Below are positions 43,053 through 58,000 of a DNA stretch of 64,000 bases, one piece after another. The position numbers and the translations under genes were made by a program. Positions within the stretch are counted from its first letter, which is position 1, and the number at the start of each line of letters is the position of its first letter. Origin of the DNA: Oenanthe sinensis (lineage: Eukaryota > Streptophyta > Magnoliopsida > Apiales > Apiaceae). The notes under the pieces are model-generated. The model was not told where the DNA came from. It saw only the letters and a program-made list of their open reading frames with translations, and ran no database searches. The stretch is taken from contig CM053803.1 of assembly GCA_028671895.1 (NCBI GenBank), forward strand, positions 43,894,786 to 43,958,785, given 5' to 3'.

Positions 43053-46000
43053 TCAAACTTGCAGTTTCAATGTCTGCAACAATTTAATCTTACCTTCACA
43101 GATTTTTAAAAATTCAGAAAGCACTGTACTCTGTCCAGATATTAATTTCCTACCAACATCAGCAGGACTCCAACATCTTAGGGCTCCAGAAATACGGTCA
43201 CCAAGCTCTGTGTCATTTACTAATGCGACACAAGTTTCTATTACATGGAAAACTCTTCCAGGACCTTCGTTCGACGCTTTTGTCATAAGGGAGGAAAGTA
43301 TCATATCCAAACCTTCATCCATTGGTTTCTGTAGCTGTTCTTTTAACCACGTTATTACTTGCTCTATAATACTATAGACAGAGAGTATAGAATCTCGGAT
43401 CTCATGAGATAGTTGAAAGTTTAACTGTTCTGTAGCTCCACCTTTCTTTTTTTTCTTTCCAGTTGGAAGAGATGATCGTACACAAGCTTGAATTACTAAA
43501 ATATGCCAAGCCAAGGGTTCTGTAACCATTTGGATGACAACAGGAAGATCTCTGGCAGGAGATGACAGCAGAGGTCTCATGGATTTGACTCTCTCAACAA
43601 TTTGTTTCTCTAAAAATGAATTGACAAGCTGCCAGGAACTAGTCTTATTTATGTCTCCATGAGATGCACCTTTTTGATGAGAATTTAGACTCCATGCATT
43701 ATAAAACACAGTGAAATTCATCCATTCAATGAGGTTTGGACTTGCAACCTGCATAATTAAATAGATACCGATAACATGAAGGTGGTCTTTTAAAAATTGA
43801 AGTACATACCCCAAATGTATCTATCCATTTACCAATATATATCATATATGGTAACAACTTATAAAACCCAGCAACCAGACTAAATACCAATCAGAAAGTT
43901 AGCATCAGCCTAGATGTTTTTTCTTTCTAAATACATCTATTTTCTATGTGTCGTCACACCAGGACAATGAAAACAAATAGAGTGTGGGAGCACATATGTC
44001 GAATATGCAATAAAATTAATATTTTCCTTTGCCAATTAACTATTAGTCACCTTAAATATCTGCAAGGATTAGCTTAGCGGGTTTGGTAATGAGAGATTGA
44101 GGGTTCAAGCCTCAACAGTGCAGGCATGTGTGTGTCAAAATTATTGTTATTGACTAAAACCATTAAAAAAAAAAAAAATCAAGTTTATTCTATCAAATTT
44201 TTCCCTCCCGAGTTGTTTCAATCATTATAAAAATAGTAAAATACTTTAAGATTGATAATTACAAAAAAATCTGTGGGAGCATAAAAACAAGAGGTTAAAA
44301 GTTGAAGTCTTTGTAGAGATAAATTTGGTCGCTAGTTTTTTAGATTCATTTCAATTGACATTCCCAAAAAAGCAAAAAAAAACATGCATATTTTGTAGTT
44401 AGGGAATCTTAAATTTTCACAATGATCAAATCTAAATTGTCCAATATTTGAATCAACTTTTAATTTCTTTTACGCCTTACATGGTAATGAGAAAATATAC
44501 ATATATACAAGACATTCCAATGTGTTCACAGGAAAAAAATTACACCATACATAACACACCAAATAACCAATTCATAACAAAACTAATCAGAAGATAATTA
44601 CATCATTTAAAAAAAAAATTGTATAAACATTATGAATAGATAGAGTGATTATATACACATGTATAGGAGGGGATTGGCATGTATATTAATATATATTTTA
44701 TTTTGAAATTTGACATATTGTTGATAAATTATATATATATATATACATACATATATAGGGTTGAGTTCTAGGAATACCACTACTAAAATGAAGGCGTTGG
44801 AGATATACTCTTTATGATATTTTACCTCGTTTTCAAAATCCCATATCAATTTTACCACAATGAATGATATCAATTAATCTATACAACAATACTATGCAAG
44901 ATCTTTTTTAAAAAGTTCTAATTAACCATACTCAAAAGATCAACCAATCTATTTTTTGATTATTTTGACCCGAATATAATATTTAAGATCCAATTTTAAA
45001 AGTAAATATCTTTAATATTTAATTTCAACCCAAGGAATTTGTCTATCCATACAACATACTATCCAAAATTTTATTTTTAAAGTCAATATATATTTAGTTT
45101 AATCCCAAATAACTTGTCGAGCCATATAATACACCATCTAAGATCTAATTTTTAGAAATCCACATTTTTATTAGTTAAATCTGACCGAAAGAATTGAGTA
45201 ACACTCAAGCAATAAAGATAACTTGATATGGAAAAAAAATCCTTAATTTTCAGTATTATAGTGGTTCCAGTATAAGAGTGATAAGGGTGACGTAGGCCCC
45301 CTCTTTAGGTGGAAACATAGTTCAACAACTGTAGTACTGTACAGAACATGAGATCACTACAATACTTCTTTTATGCATCATCATATGTCCGAGGAGTAAA
45401 TAATCACATTGTCCAAACTTTGTATCTTGAAGATGCAAAGCTAGAAACTCTCAATCGTGAATCAACTTCTGCAAACTTAGGAAACTTTTGGTAGTTATTA
45501 GGCTTTAAGTGAGTCCATTAATATTTGAGAATTTTTTAGTTAGGATCCTGTTGAAACTGAGATTTTTTTACTCACTGTGAACTGTTAACTATAGTATTTG
45601 GTTTCTCAAGCATTACCTCATTTATTTGTCAAGATGTGTTTTCAATCAATCACTTAATGTGTTCAAATTTTTACACCTATGTGAACGTCTTATATTAAGT
45701 TTTGTCAATCTTAATCCCAACATATACTCCATACACCGGAATACGGGTATATGCACCATTGCCTTTAGTCAATTACCATTTTGTTATTTAGGATCTTCAT
45801 AAAATTGTATTATCATCTAAAGCTTTTGTAGTAGTAGTCCCTCAGTTATTACTTTATAAATCACAATTAAAATACAATACGAGGGAGATGGTAGACAATA
45901 CTTGGGCCAATTGTGTGGCAACTGGCAAGTACATCATATGCTTCTGCCATGTACTTGCAAGTTGGCTCAAGTGTTGTCCACTATCTATCTTTCTATCTCT

Positions 46001-49000
46001 ATTAATATTTAATCTTTTATGTGCTTTTTATGTGTTTGCGCTCAATAGAGAAATTACCAAGGAACTACTATTATTAAAACTTTAGATGATGCCAGAATTT
46101 TATATAGTTCTTAAACATAACAAAATAATTATTATTAATAGCAATTGTGCATTAATATTTAAATTAAGATTAACAAAACTTAATATAAGACATTAATGTA
46201 GAAGTAAATATTTAAATACATCAAATAATTAATTGTAGACACATTTTGGCACAATAATCAGATCATACTTGAGAAGCAGAAGACTAAAATAAGTGTTTAC
46301 AGTGAATGAAAGAGCCTCAAGTTTCAGTATTCACCTGATTAAAAAAAAAAGGAACTTGAACACTAATGGACTCACTCAAACCTGTAAGCACCATAAAGAT
46401 ATTTCAGAAGTCAATTTATGGTAAAGAACTTTTTAGTCTTGAGTCCTCGGGATATGGAGTTTCAACAATGTGACTGTATACTCCTAGCACATATATAGTG
46501 GCCAAAAAAAAGGAAGGCATTGCAGAGATCCCAAGTTTCGCACAGTTTTCAAAAAAGTTTTTCCACCTGAAAAATGAGCCTACCTACTACTACTACACTC
46601 ACCAGCCTCAGCTAGAACGATAACGAGGATAGAACCACTACCATAATATAGAAGATTGCGGGTTTTTAATATTATATCAAGATCGTTTTTATTGTTTTTA
46701 TTGCTCAACTGTCACTCAATTAACTGGCATGGATTAAACTAATAAAAAATATGATTTTTTTTAAATTAAATCTTATGTTGTACATTACATGGCTCAGCAG
46801 GTCCGATGGGTTGGAATTGGATTAAACTAAATTCATATGTACTTTAAAAAAAGATCTTAAATATTGGAGTATATTATATGGACGGACAAGTCCTTTAGAT
46901 CAGAATTAAATATTTAAAACTGTGTCCCACTTACCAATAACTTTGTAACATTAAAAGTTAGTGGTAAATTACATCAACAATATTTTGAATTTTATAAAAA
47001 ATAATATATATTAAAATATATGCCAATCCTCTCCTATACATGAATATATATTCAGTCTATATCTTTTCAAAATTTTCATATATATCCTTTTTATACTTTT
47101 TTCTTACTAAATATGAATAGGATATTTATTTTGTCTTTGTATGGTGTATTTTTTTATACATATTGAAATCTCAAGGCAATGTAGAGATAATATTTTAGAA
47201 ATGCAAAGTGTGTCTAATTACCTTTTAAAGTACCACCCGTCGGTAGCATATTTCAACTTGTTAGCATGTAAGATTTTAGTGAAAATTAGAAGTCCATTTA
47301 GTTATTGTCAAGTTGCCCCGTGCCCAGTCCATAACCAAATGGTTGTGGGTTCCGACTCTCACAACCAACATGTCAGGGTTCATTTTCTTCCTCTTTACTC
47401 TCTCGAGTAAAGATAAGGCTGCATATATCCTACCTACCCTCCCCACACCATGCTCTTCGAGAGGGATAAATAAGTACGTCCCTTTTCCTCTTTTAGATCC
47501 AAATCAGACATAAAGATTTCAAAAAAATACTAATTTTATCACAATAATTCTCCATAAAGGATTATTTATAGAGGAATATATGATCATGAAACTGGCACAT
47601 CTATGTTTACACACATATATATGTATTGTTAGGAATGCTTCGGTCCTATAGTAGTGCATGGGTAAATGAGTAATTACAGAGTTAATTAGTTTGTACTGGG
47701 GAGTCTATAAATAGATCCAGGGAATGTAATTTCTATTTATGTTGAATATCAGAAAATGGAATTCATTTCCACCAACTCTTCTCTCTCTCTCTACTCTTTC
47801 TCTCTCTATAACTAACTTTCTTCTTCCCCAAACTATCTCTTTCTCTCTATCTCTCCCTCTCTCAATGTCTCTCTGATTCTCTGCTCTTTGTTTCTATATC
47901 TCTGTTTGTTACTTCAATTTACTGTACTTCTGCACTCATAAACAGGAAACACAAAAAACATTCAAACAACTAAACTACAAAACATGGTTATTGACATGTA
48001 TATGACTGTATGTGGGTTTGCACTTTTTGCCATGACAAGACTTCTAAAGAGAGAACACTACCTATCCTTTTGAATAAAATTCCATAATGTGTTAAATCGC
48101 TATCCTTTCATCTTCTCTACTGACTGGTTTAGAGATAATAAGATAGCAAATAGTCATTAGTTTTGTTCTTCCTTTTAGAATAATTATAAAGCATAAATCA
48201 TGCTAGATGTGTAATGTGTTGGTAGTTTCTAATCATCAGTAAGGTAGATCAGAATATACATAAATCAACTCAATAATTGAATAAGATAACATGATTACTC
48301 AAGCTGGATCTAGATTAATACCTCTGGAGAATTTTGACCACTTGAAACTTTGGAAACCATATTGATAGCATCATGGAAAGAAAACCCTAAAATATTTGCA
48401 TAGCGCTCGAGCAATATCCTCAGCTCCGATGGGACTTGATGTTCAGGTAATGAACCATTAGCTTCAATATTATCCTTGACTGATGAAGCAGCATTCTCTA
48501 GAGATAAATAGATCATTCTAGGAACAAGGGACCGCCTCTCAATTGTTTTCAAAGTGTTTGTTTCCATTTGTTTGATCTGCATTTGCTGCAACAGAATACA
48601 TAATGCATCAAGGCATGCGGGATAAGAGGATATTGCATAAGTTGTTTGAGAATATCATCTACCAAAACAGTTAGGAACCTTTTAGAAAACAATGAACAGG
48701 AGAGGGAGGACAAAGAAGAAAAACTACATTTTGGATTAAGAGATAATAAATTGGGAGAAGCACTTTAAATGGGAGCATAGTTTTATTTCATCAAAATTCG
48801 CATTAACAATCTAAAATTTTTAATACTAGCACAGCTATACACTACACATGGCCCTATTTCTCGAGTTAACAAGTAACCTAGACCATGAAAAGGTTTTAAA
48901 ACAAACATCCCAAAAAAGAAGTAGAAATCCAACGAAATTAACACTGTTTAGTGCTTACAAGAGTTTAGCTGGAAGTGAAAACGAAATCATATAAGATGCA

Positions 49001-52000
49001 TAATTTCAATATATAACAATGGTCTCATGGTTTAAATAAAAGCAAAATGTGAACAAACTAATTATTGCATGTTTTATAACGTTTGTAAGAAATTATATCT
49101 TAGTATTCAAAAAGTACTATCGCAAGTTTTATCAGTTACAAATTCTTTAAGATGTATTGGACACCGTACAGAGTAGAAAGCAAATTATCACCTGCATATC
49201 AAAGAGACAGCAATATAGTAGGTAGGAGAAAATTTATTTGCATCGTTCATAAGTTGTTATCTTTGTTAATAACTTAGAAGTAAGAATATAAAACACGAGT
49301 TTGATTCTCATACCACTATAGGAAGGGAGCATTTATTTCTCTTTACATACAATTGAAATAGCTTATCCAAATTGTACCATGTGCTAGTGTCAAATAGCAC
49401 AAACACACCAATTTTAGATATTATGTCAAGCAAGAGTTCTCTCAGATACTACAGTAAGCAAGATTTCTACATTACATTTCTTCCATATTGAAGGACCCAT
49501 GGGTCATATCATTTTCTAGTGATTTTAAAATATGACCATTGTCTAAAGTAGATGGTTCTTTCAAAAATTTGCATTGCACGACTGACACATTAGAATTTTA
49601 GTTACAAAGTTATATAATTTACCATATTTTCTCTAGGACAATAGGATACTCCTTCAAATGGACCTGCACAGAAAGAAGGATTCACTTGAGCAAAGACAAA
49701 CCGGAAAACAAAATACTCTTAATGGATTAGCAGGTAAGTAGTAAAAGTAAGAAAAATTAATATAACACAAATAAACAACATTCTCACTATAAGTAAAAGA
49801 AAACAGAATGTTTATTTTTCAAAAATATACAACACATAGTAATCTTTCTGTATTGCATGTATCCTTTGTACCTAACAGATAATTTTTATCATAAGTTGGT
49901 GTCCACCAAGGCCGCAACTGCATATCTTCATTAAAGGTCAAAGATTTGGATCCAATCTCACTTGAAAGCTCAAGAAAGTGAGTTCCGCATTTCAGATTTT
50001 CAAGAACACTCTAGAAGAGTAAAAGGGCATCCCATAAAAATAATAATTGTCAAAGATAATTAATAGAAAAATATTTTAATTTTAAACAAGCGGGGGGAAT
50101 TTTGGGGGGGGGGGGGGGGGGTTACCTCTTCTTTCTCAATGCTATCTGCGTTTTGTTTCATATGTAAAATTGGTGCCTCGATCTTTGCCAACAAGTACTG
50201 GCTTGAACGCTGTAGTCGCTCTTTGAACTGAACAAATTCAATTACCTGAAAAAACATGACAAATATGACAGTTTAATACTTGCATCAACATACTACTTGC
50301 AGTCATCAATCTGTTCGATGGACAGATAAAAGCTTTGGAATTGACAAAGCAGTTCTTGATACGGTGTTTACGACATTTGGAGTTCTATATCAGAGTAGCC
50401 CAGATGTATATGTGGCAGACGGCCATGGACAATTAAATGAGATAGACATTATAGGAGTAGGTAATTAAAATATGCCACATATGCATTTACGTATTTATAT
50501 GGGATCCAATTTGGAACCTCTGGCATTACACTTATTGTGTAATCTGCATTTCGTTTCAGATGTAAAATTGGTGCCTCGATCTTTGCCAACGAGTACTGGC
50601 TTGAACGCTGCAGTCTGGCATTACACTTATTGTAAATCGAGGACTTGTCTCTCTTGCCCACAATTAAAGATTGGAAAGTACAAGATTGCACTCAAACATA
50701 TTGAGTGCTGAAATAAACAGTAGGAATTATCTCTTATCAACAAGCTAACACATTGTTTGGCAAGAGTACACAATTAATAAGGTAAAAATTAAAGATTAAG
50801 AGCAAATAACAAATTCTGAAAATTGGCTTATTTCTCAAATATGCCATGAACACCAATTCAAAGCTAATGCAGAAAGATACTACCAAGGAAATAAATAGTT
50901 AAACAAAAACAAAAAATATATATACTTTCGAATAGTTCCGATGACGATAAGCCAGAAATGTAAGGTCTGCAGATTCTCGAAAATGGTCATCCATGAACTT
51001 TAGATAATCTTTCAAGAGATCACTTAAATCACTCCAAAGAGGATAAGTTAACATCTGGGGTAATATGTGGTGCGACACTGTTTCCAGCAAGATATTTTTC
51101 ACATCCAAAGATTTATACCTACACATAAGAAAACCATCAGTAACGGAACAGGGAGATGAGAACAAATGCATACTTTGATACATACACTGCACCAAAATAA
51201 TTAAATGAAAGGGAATGGTTTTCCACAAACCAGAAATACAGTTACAAGAAAATGAAATAACTTACCAGTCATATGCTAAAGGAAGAGCGCACCAATGAGA
51301 ATATAAATGTAACAATAAAATCTTATATTGTGATACATGTCTGCAAAAGACAAGGAAAAAATGTAAAACAGAGAACATAAATAAAGCAATAAAACATCAC
51401 AGACAAAGGCTTACAATGATAGACCAAGTGTTGATATAACATAGAATGTAGAGTGAGATGAGTTGGATGACTAGCAGCATAAATAAATACAGCAGCAAGC
51501 AGGTGGTCCCAAAAACAGAATGTAAAGTCACTAGCCCATGGGATTAGTTGAGGATTAATCATGGTAAATTACGAGTACAAGTCCTCCATGTAAACAAAAT
51601 ATTTGAAGAGGATATGTAAGGGCAAGTTGGCTTGATGAATTAGTTATGGTGAAGGCTGACATAAAACTTGAATGATGCTCAAGTAGCATAAATAGAAGTA
51701 GCTGCAAAACCATAGTGTTTAATGTCTTTGAAGCTTACTAATAACATTTAGAAGGAAATAATAGGACATGTTAAATTAAAAATATCAACATACTTAACAT
51801 CAGTTAATAATCTTAGGGTTAGATTATAGTCAGAGCACCAAATTTTAAAAAAAAATAAAAGATGTGGACGGTTTGAATGAGATGACTCTAATAGAATGTA
51901 CTTGTGAAATATGTTACATCAACAAACTTTGTTGAAAACTGCAGAAATGATAGTTAAGATTTAATTAATAGTATCAATACAAATAAAAAGGACAATAAGG

Positions 52001-55000
52001 AAAAAAATGATAACTTCAAACCTCCGAATAGTCAAACCGAACTCCATTATCATAATTGCTTCCAGAAAATATCCTATATGATTCGTACGCCAGAACAACT
52101 GCAGGAAGAAGCAACATATAGGTAACATCATCTAATGATAATACAACCTTCAACAGGTAAGTAGATTGAGTGCTACCCTACACCACATAATACATCATAA
52201 TTGATATTACAAATCGGTTAATATCATGCTCATAAGGTGTAATCACAAAACTAAGTTTCTAATTTTCAAAAAGTAGAGTACATGAACTACTTCATAAAAT
52301 AGCTTGAACAATTAGGCAATGCAAAGATATAAACAATTGAACGAACCAAGTACAAAAATTCACTCTATCCATGAGAAACCAACATGAAACTTTAATCTAT
52401 TAGGTGAGAATTAGGCCCGGTTTTCATCTATAGCATAATTTTCATGGTGGGCACAACAGGACACCCAAAATGCCATATGGCGATGTGGCAGCCTGAAGTA
52501 ATTGTGCCAACGTTCTCGTCTTAAGGTCATGCACTAAGGCGCTCACCGCAATTACCACAAGCAGCCACATACTGCTATTACTAAGAAATGCTTAGGATTT
52601 AAAACTAGCAATACAAGCCTCAGAGACATAATATTACCTGAACCAACATATTACAAGCCATGGACAATAGATCTTCCCCATGCACACTCTCTTGAATGTC
52701 CAAGTCCTTTGAAAGCGGTAGATTCTTGCAATACAAATCTGTCATTTGAACTGCAAAGTCCTCTATATCTAACAAGAGCAAAAGGTCACACTCCAGTTGC
52801 CAGGTAAATCATACAACAACGGTTATGAATAATAAAGGAATTTAACGTTACTGTAAATAAAGTAAACAGAAACGATGGTACACATATCAGTACGTGTACA
52901 TATAATAACACAGCTCAATGTACACCTTAAAATTTAAAAGGCAAAACTTCATTAGAGAGACAGATTGTCGTATACAAATACCCCAATAAGATTTGCCTCT
53001 GCAATGAAGGGATAAGAAGAATCAGAGGTCCATGTTGGTAATACTAAGGTTACAAAGCCACAAGTGATATGTGAACTGTCCTCGGGCACATTTTTCCTAT
53101 GATAAGTGGAAAGCGAACGCCTAGCTCTTCCTAATTTCTTAAAGAATGAGAAGATTCTAATAAGAACACAAATAAATAAGTAAAAGCTTATTCATTAACC
53201 ACAAGAGATCGTCCAACACTAGACATGCCAATAATACAACTTGATTAAAATACAATTTGCCCCCAGTTGGATTTAGTTTAAAAACCGAACCAGATTAACA
53301 ACTGCTCAAGAGAGCAAAAAATCCAGGAAACTAAGCTTGTTGCAAAATCAACTAGAGTGGAGAAATATTAAAAAAGTGAGAATATAATAGGGCATCCAGA
53401 AGCAATCTATTACAATAAAAATTGAAGGAATTAATAAATTTAAAAAGGGAAAAAATATACTCTGTTCAGCTACAGGCCTAAAACTTTAAATTAAAAAAAA
53501 AACGTTCAAAAAAAAACCCAAACACTTGTCCAAAATCAAATCAATTAACCAATTGAAACACATAAATACGGATCATTAACATATAAAGGATCACAGTTGT
53601 CCTCAATTTGATATTCCAGTAATTCAAAATGGATACTCATTAAGGTATAAAAGCATCTTCATTTTTCCCACTCTATTTTACGACTATGCTATTGGTGGAA
53701 GGAACTACACAAGATAATAGCATGAGATGTATGCACAGAAAGTATATCAGGGGATAAAGGGCATAGTTAAAAGAGTGGACACCAGAAGGGCAATATACTT
53801 TCGCTGTTCATTAAGATTCTTCCACCAGCAATAAGGTATTATGAGAACAGTTAGCTAAAGATTGCTTGAACAATATCAATAGAATGATAGAATCTGTAGA
53901 CAGTGCTCCATACCAGTTGCAGGAATAGTGCACATTTCTCCAATTAATTCTCGAACTTTAAAAACTGTAATTGATTGCCCAAGAAGTTTTTTTGGTGCTG
54001 TGGCAAGAGCTCCACAGCTTTCAACTAACTTCTCCAAAAGCTCATTCTTTTTATCACGAGTTAAAACTTCAAGAAACATCTCAACATCGGAAGCAAAGCA
54101 AGGCAAGTGACCAAACCTATGTATCCAATGAAAATATTAGATGACTGAATTGTTTACAGTTAGTTTTTTCAGATAAGCAATTCAAGAGTAGATGAGCATC
54201 ATAATTAATTAAAGGGAAAAGATATACAACTTCCACTGCTAAAACTGGACATATCACTACCAATTCACACTATGATTAAGCTATCTTGCAGAACATGTCA
54301 TTGAGAAGCTGCTGGTCATCCTAATTCTGTGCTTGACTGATTGTGACTTGTTACAATCTACAGTAGTTGAAAGTTGCAAGAAATTACAGCCTCATATAAT
54401 AAAACACTCTAGATTTCTCATAAGTGCAAATGATGCATCGTCATAAAATCGTCACTTATAAGATAAAAGAAGTGACACTAAGGTGGAATTTTTTTCAAGT
54501 ACCTATAATGTATCAGTTTCAGCCCTCTACTTATTTTCAGCCTCTGAGTGTGCTACACATGTTGGACACCTACGAACATGAAGTCGCATCGTTTGGTGCA
54601 ATATTCTAACACCATCTATTATATTAAGAAAAATACCCTTCTAAATCCAAAGTTCTGGCAGTCATTAACTCAGGTAGACTTTAGATGTATATATGAGTTT
54701 GCAAATGACAAATCGACTGAGGCTTCACTTGTTTACTCAGCAGTTGTGTTATTTTCTCACTTAAAATAATACAATTGTACAGTTTTCGAGTTTGGCTTTG
54801 TTTATCATATCTGCATGATTGTTTCATGTGGTTGGTGTGCTAGTATCATGCTTTTAAAATAATCAAATAGTAGATATCCTACAACTATGTCAAATTTTAT
54901 GAAAACAACTAAAGAACTCGAGCCTAACCTGCAGAAGTATTGCATCATTGCCTCAATTAGCTTGTCCATATCTCCCCTGCCATAAATAAGCTTCCTTTTT

Positions 55001-58000
55001 TCAATTTCAAGACTTGCCAAGTATGGGCATCTTATTGAGTCGCTACTCGCTTTTTCAGCTAGCTTCAGTGCAAAATCAGATGCCCTCGAAATACGAGAGT
55101 CAAACTGCACATACAATTGACGATATCATGATGTAGGAAAAACTTTGCAAACAAGTACTAGTTGAAAACTAATATATCTATGAAGCGAAGAATGCACCAT
55201 TTCATCTGTTAAATGCAAATTCTTGAAATCACCAGAATTCGGAAGATGAATCGATTTGTCCTGAGCTCCCTTGCTCCAGTTAGTGCCATCTCCTATTAAA
55301 CAGCTTAAGTAGTTCTGGAAACACTCCCAGTCATCAGGACTGCAAATAGTAAGAAACAAGGGTTCAGAGTACCAACTAACAAGCAAAGCCCACATCAGGT
55401 AGAATAGGCAGATTACAGAAAGAAATAAGCACCTATTTTAAGTACCTATTTTTTGCTTTTGCCCTCAGGTAACAACTTTTAAGTCAGATTTTTAAGTCGT
55501 TTTGGGATTTTACACAAACAAACCATTCTCCGTCTCTTCTTTAACAAAATAAAGAGAAAAACACAAAAAAATGGAAGCTTGTCTAACTAAAAAATTAAAA
55601 GCTCGGTGTTGGAAAATGTATATTTCAAAAATTATTGCTCTTAAGCCTTGAAGGTCGTTACAAGTGTGTACTAGTAGGACTTGGGACATAAATCTTGTGT
55701 CCATGAAAAATATACACTTCAATCTATTAGCCTATCCAAGGGTATATAAACTGCTCCTTCCTACTAAAATTTAAAGACAAACACAACAAAACCAAGCCTA
55801 AACATAACAAAATAATCATATGATAGTATCAAATATTTACTCTGCAACCGAAATTGCGACTAGTCGAACAAACTATGAACCAATAACCAATTGCCAGCTA
55901 GAATGAAGAAAATAAGCAAATATAACTGGATATGTGAATAAGCTACTCGAACATCGATCAAGATCCCAAAAAGGATAGACTATTTTGTTACAATTTTGGC
56001 TATTGATGTGTCAAGGGCATAAAAAAAAAGAAATTATTTGTAGAAGGAATGAAAGCAGATAAAGATTTTCGTAAATTATCTTGGGACTAGCATGCAGAAA
56101 AACTTACCATAATTCTATAACTCTCTGAAATATATCAGCAGCTAGAATATAATCACCTGCCCGGGCAAGAAGCCTCCCCTGTCAACTTAAAGTTAAAGAA
56201 TACCATTTTGTAAGAAATAGATGAAAAATAACACCTAACTTACACACGGAATCACGTATGCGCACACGCACACTCACAGATAAATATATATATATATATA
56301 CCTACACACAGAGAGAGAAGAAAGTACATACACCAAGTTTTTAGAAAAGCGATCATCTATACTGACTTTCAAAAATAAACCTACTATAATATAGACATGA
56401 ACCCTACTCCTATAACATTCTCTCTTTTGTCTCTGGTTCCTTACCGACAGAGGCGCCGACTAACTCGATGCAAAAACGTTATATCAGTTTAAGTTTACAA
56501 GGATGAGAATAACAAAGGATACTAAACTACATACACCATATTTCAAGGATAAATCACATATAGTTAATTATCTACTTTATCAACCATATAACCAATAATA
56601 ATGATAAAATCGTCTTCATGTCTTTTGGTTTACTGCTCCTACTAATTATTCCCCCTCCCCCCTCCTCTTCTATTGAGTTCCCATCACAATTTGCAAGGTA
56701 CTTTCAAAATGAATTAACACACCTATGAGCTGTTTGGTTTTAACAAGTACAGTATACTATATACTACATTTGCAAAGGTCTATTGCACAATTCACATATA
56801 TGTAATTTGACAAATTACCTAAACTTTCCATCCAAACTATTTGAAAGCTCCAAATGTCTACTTCTCCCTGAAAGTGATCTACAACTAAAACATGTATTAA
56901 AATATTACTTTTGGAAGTTACCAAACTTAATATTAGAAATTAGTCTAAAATTATTTTCTCCAATCAAAAGCTCCACAAGTACAAGCTTATGTTACAAGTA
57001 GAATTCCAATTGAGATACATATAGTTAAAATTATGTACACCAAAAACTTATGAACCACCTTTTTTATATTTTTTTATTGTGAACACCCTGTTCAAATTTC
57101 AACTTCAGAACTCCTTCTTAAGTTCTTTCCTCAGATACTCAACAACTAGAATCTTCTATTCTACCACAATCACTGTTATCACGAAGACGACTAGTCGAAT
57201 TGAAGGTACTCGGGCCCGAGACCTTTTGACACCCGCCTTGGCACCATAATAACCATGATTATGGTTTACAATCACCCCATCCGACTAATGGCAATACACA
57301 AGAATGGGATGGATATGAACATAATATTGATATGGGTTACTTTCCTTGATTTTCGCCATCACTTGTGTTTTTATTTTCTCGGACATGTTTGTTATTTGGT
57401 ATTTGGATGTTATTATGTAGTAACTATGCTTAATTTGAACTTACTATTCTATTAGTTTTGATTTAAATTGTGAACTTGATGTGTTTAGCTATATTTTATA
57501 TAAATCTAGTAAATATACGTATATGAACTACTTGTCTGACTTCTTCACTAGTCGGGTGACTTGTCGACTAGTCATCTTAAATGTAGTCTGACGTCAAGGC
57601 TCGACGGGATAACCATGACCACAATTCGATACTGACATGTAACATTGTTCTCATTATTCTAGACAGCATGAGTTTGGGCAGCTGATGCAAGTTATTTAAT
57701 AGACTCTAAAATTTCGTTTCTCATATTGTACCTGAATAAGCTCCGTCCCACTCACATTCTCATTCTTGTATAAAGCATACACACATATACACCCTTTTAA
57801 TAGTAAATCTCAATTAGGTAAAATTTGATGAGAAAATAATACAACAGAAGTCTTTAATATGAAACTATCAAATATCAACTACAATCGCTATAAGTGAGCC
57901 TAATTTTCAAATACAACAGAAGTCTTTAATATGAAGTCTTTAATTAGGTAATTTTGCCATCCTACCTGTATTCGAAGTTTATCAACTTCAATCACTATAA

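Noticed and set aside
57181..57610. CGACTAGTCG phrases and the palindrome CTCGGGCCCGAG in NAA25 intron 6
   Set aside because: The paired motifs suggest a small DNA element, but ends and target duplication could not be defined.
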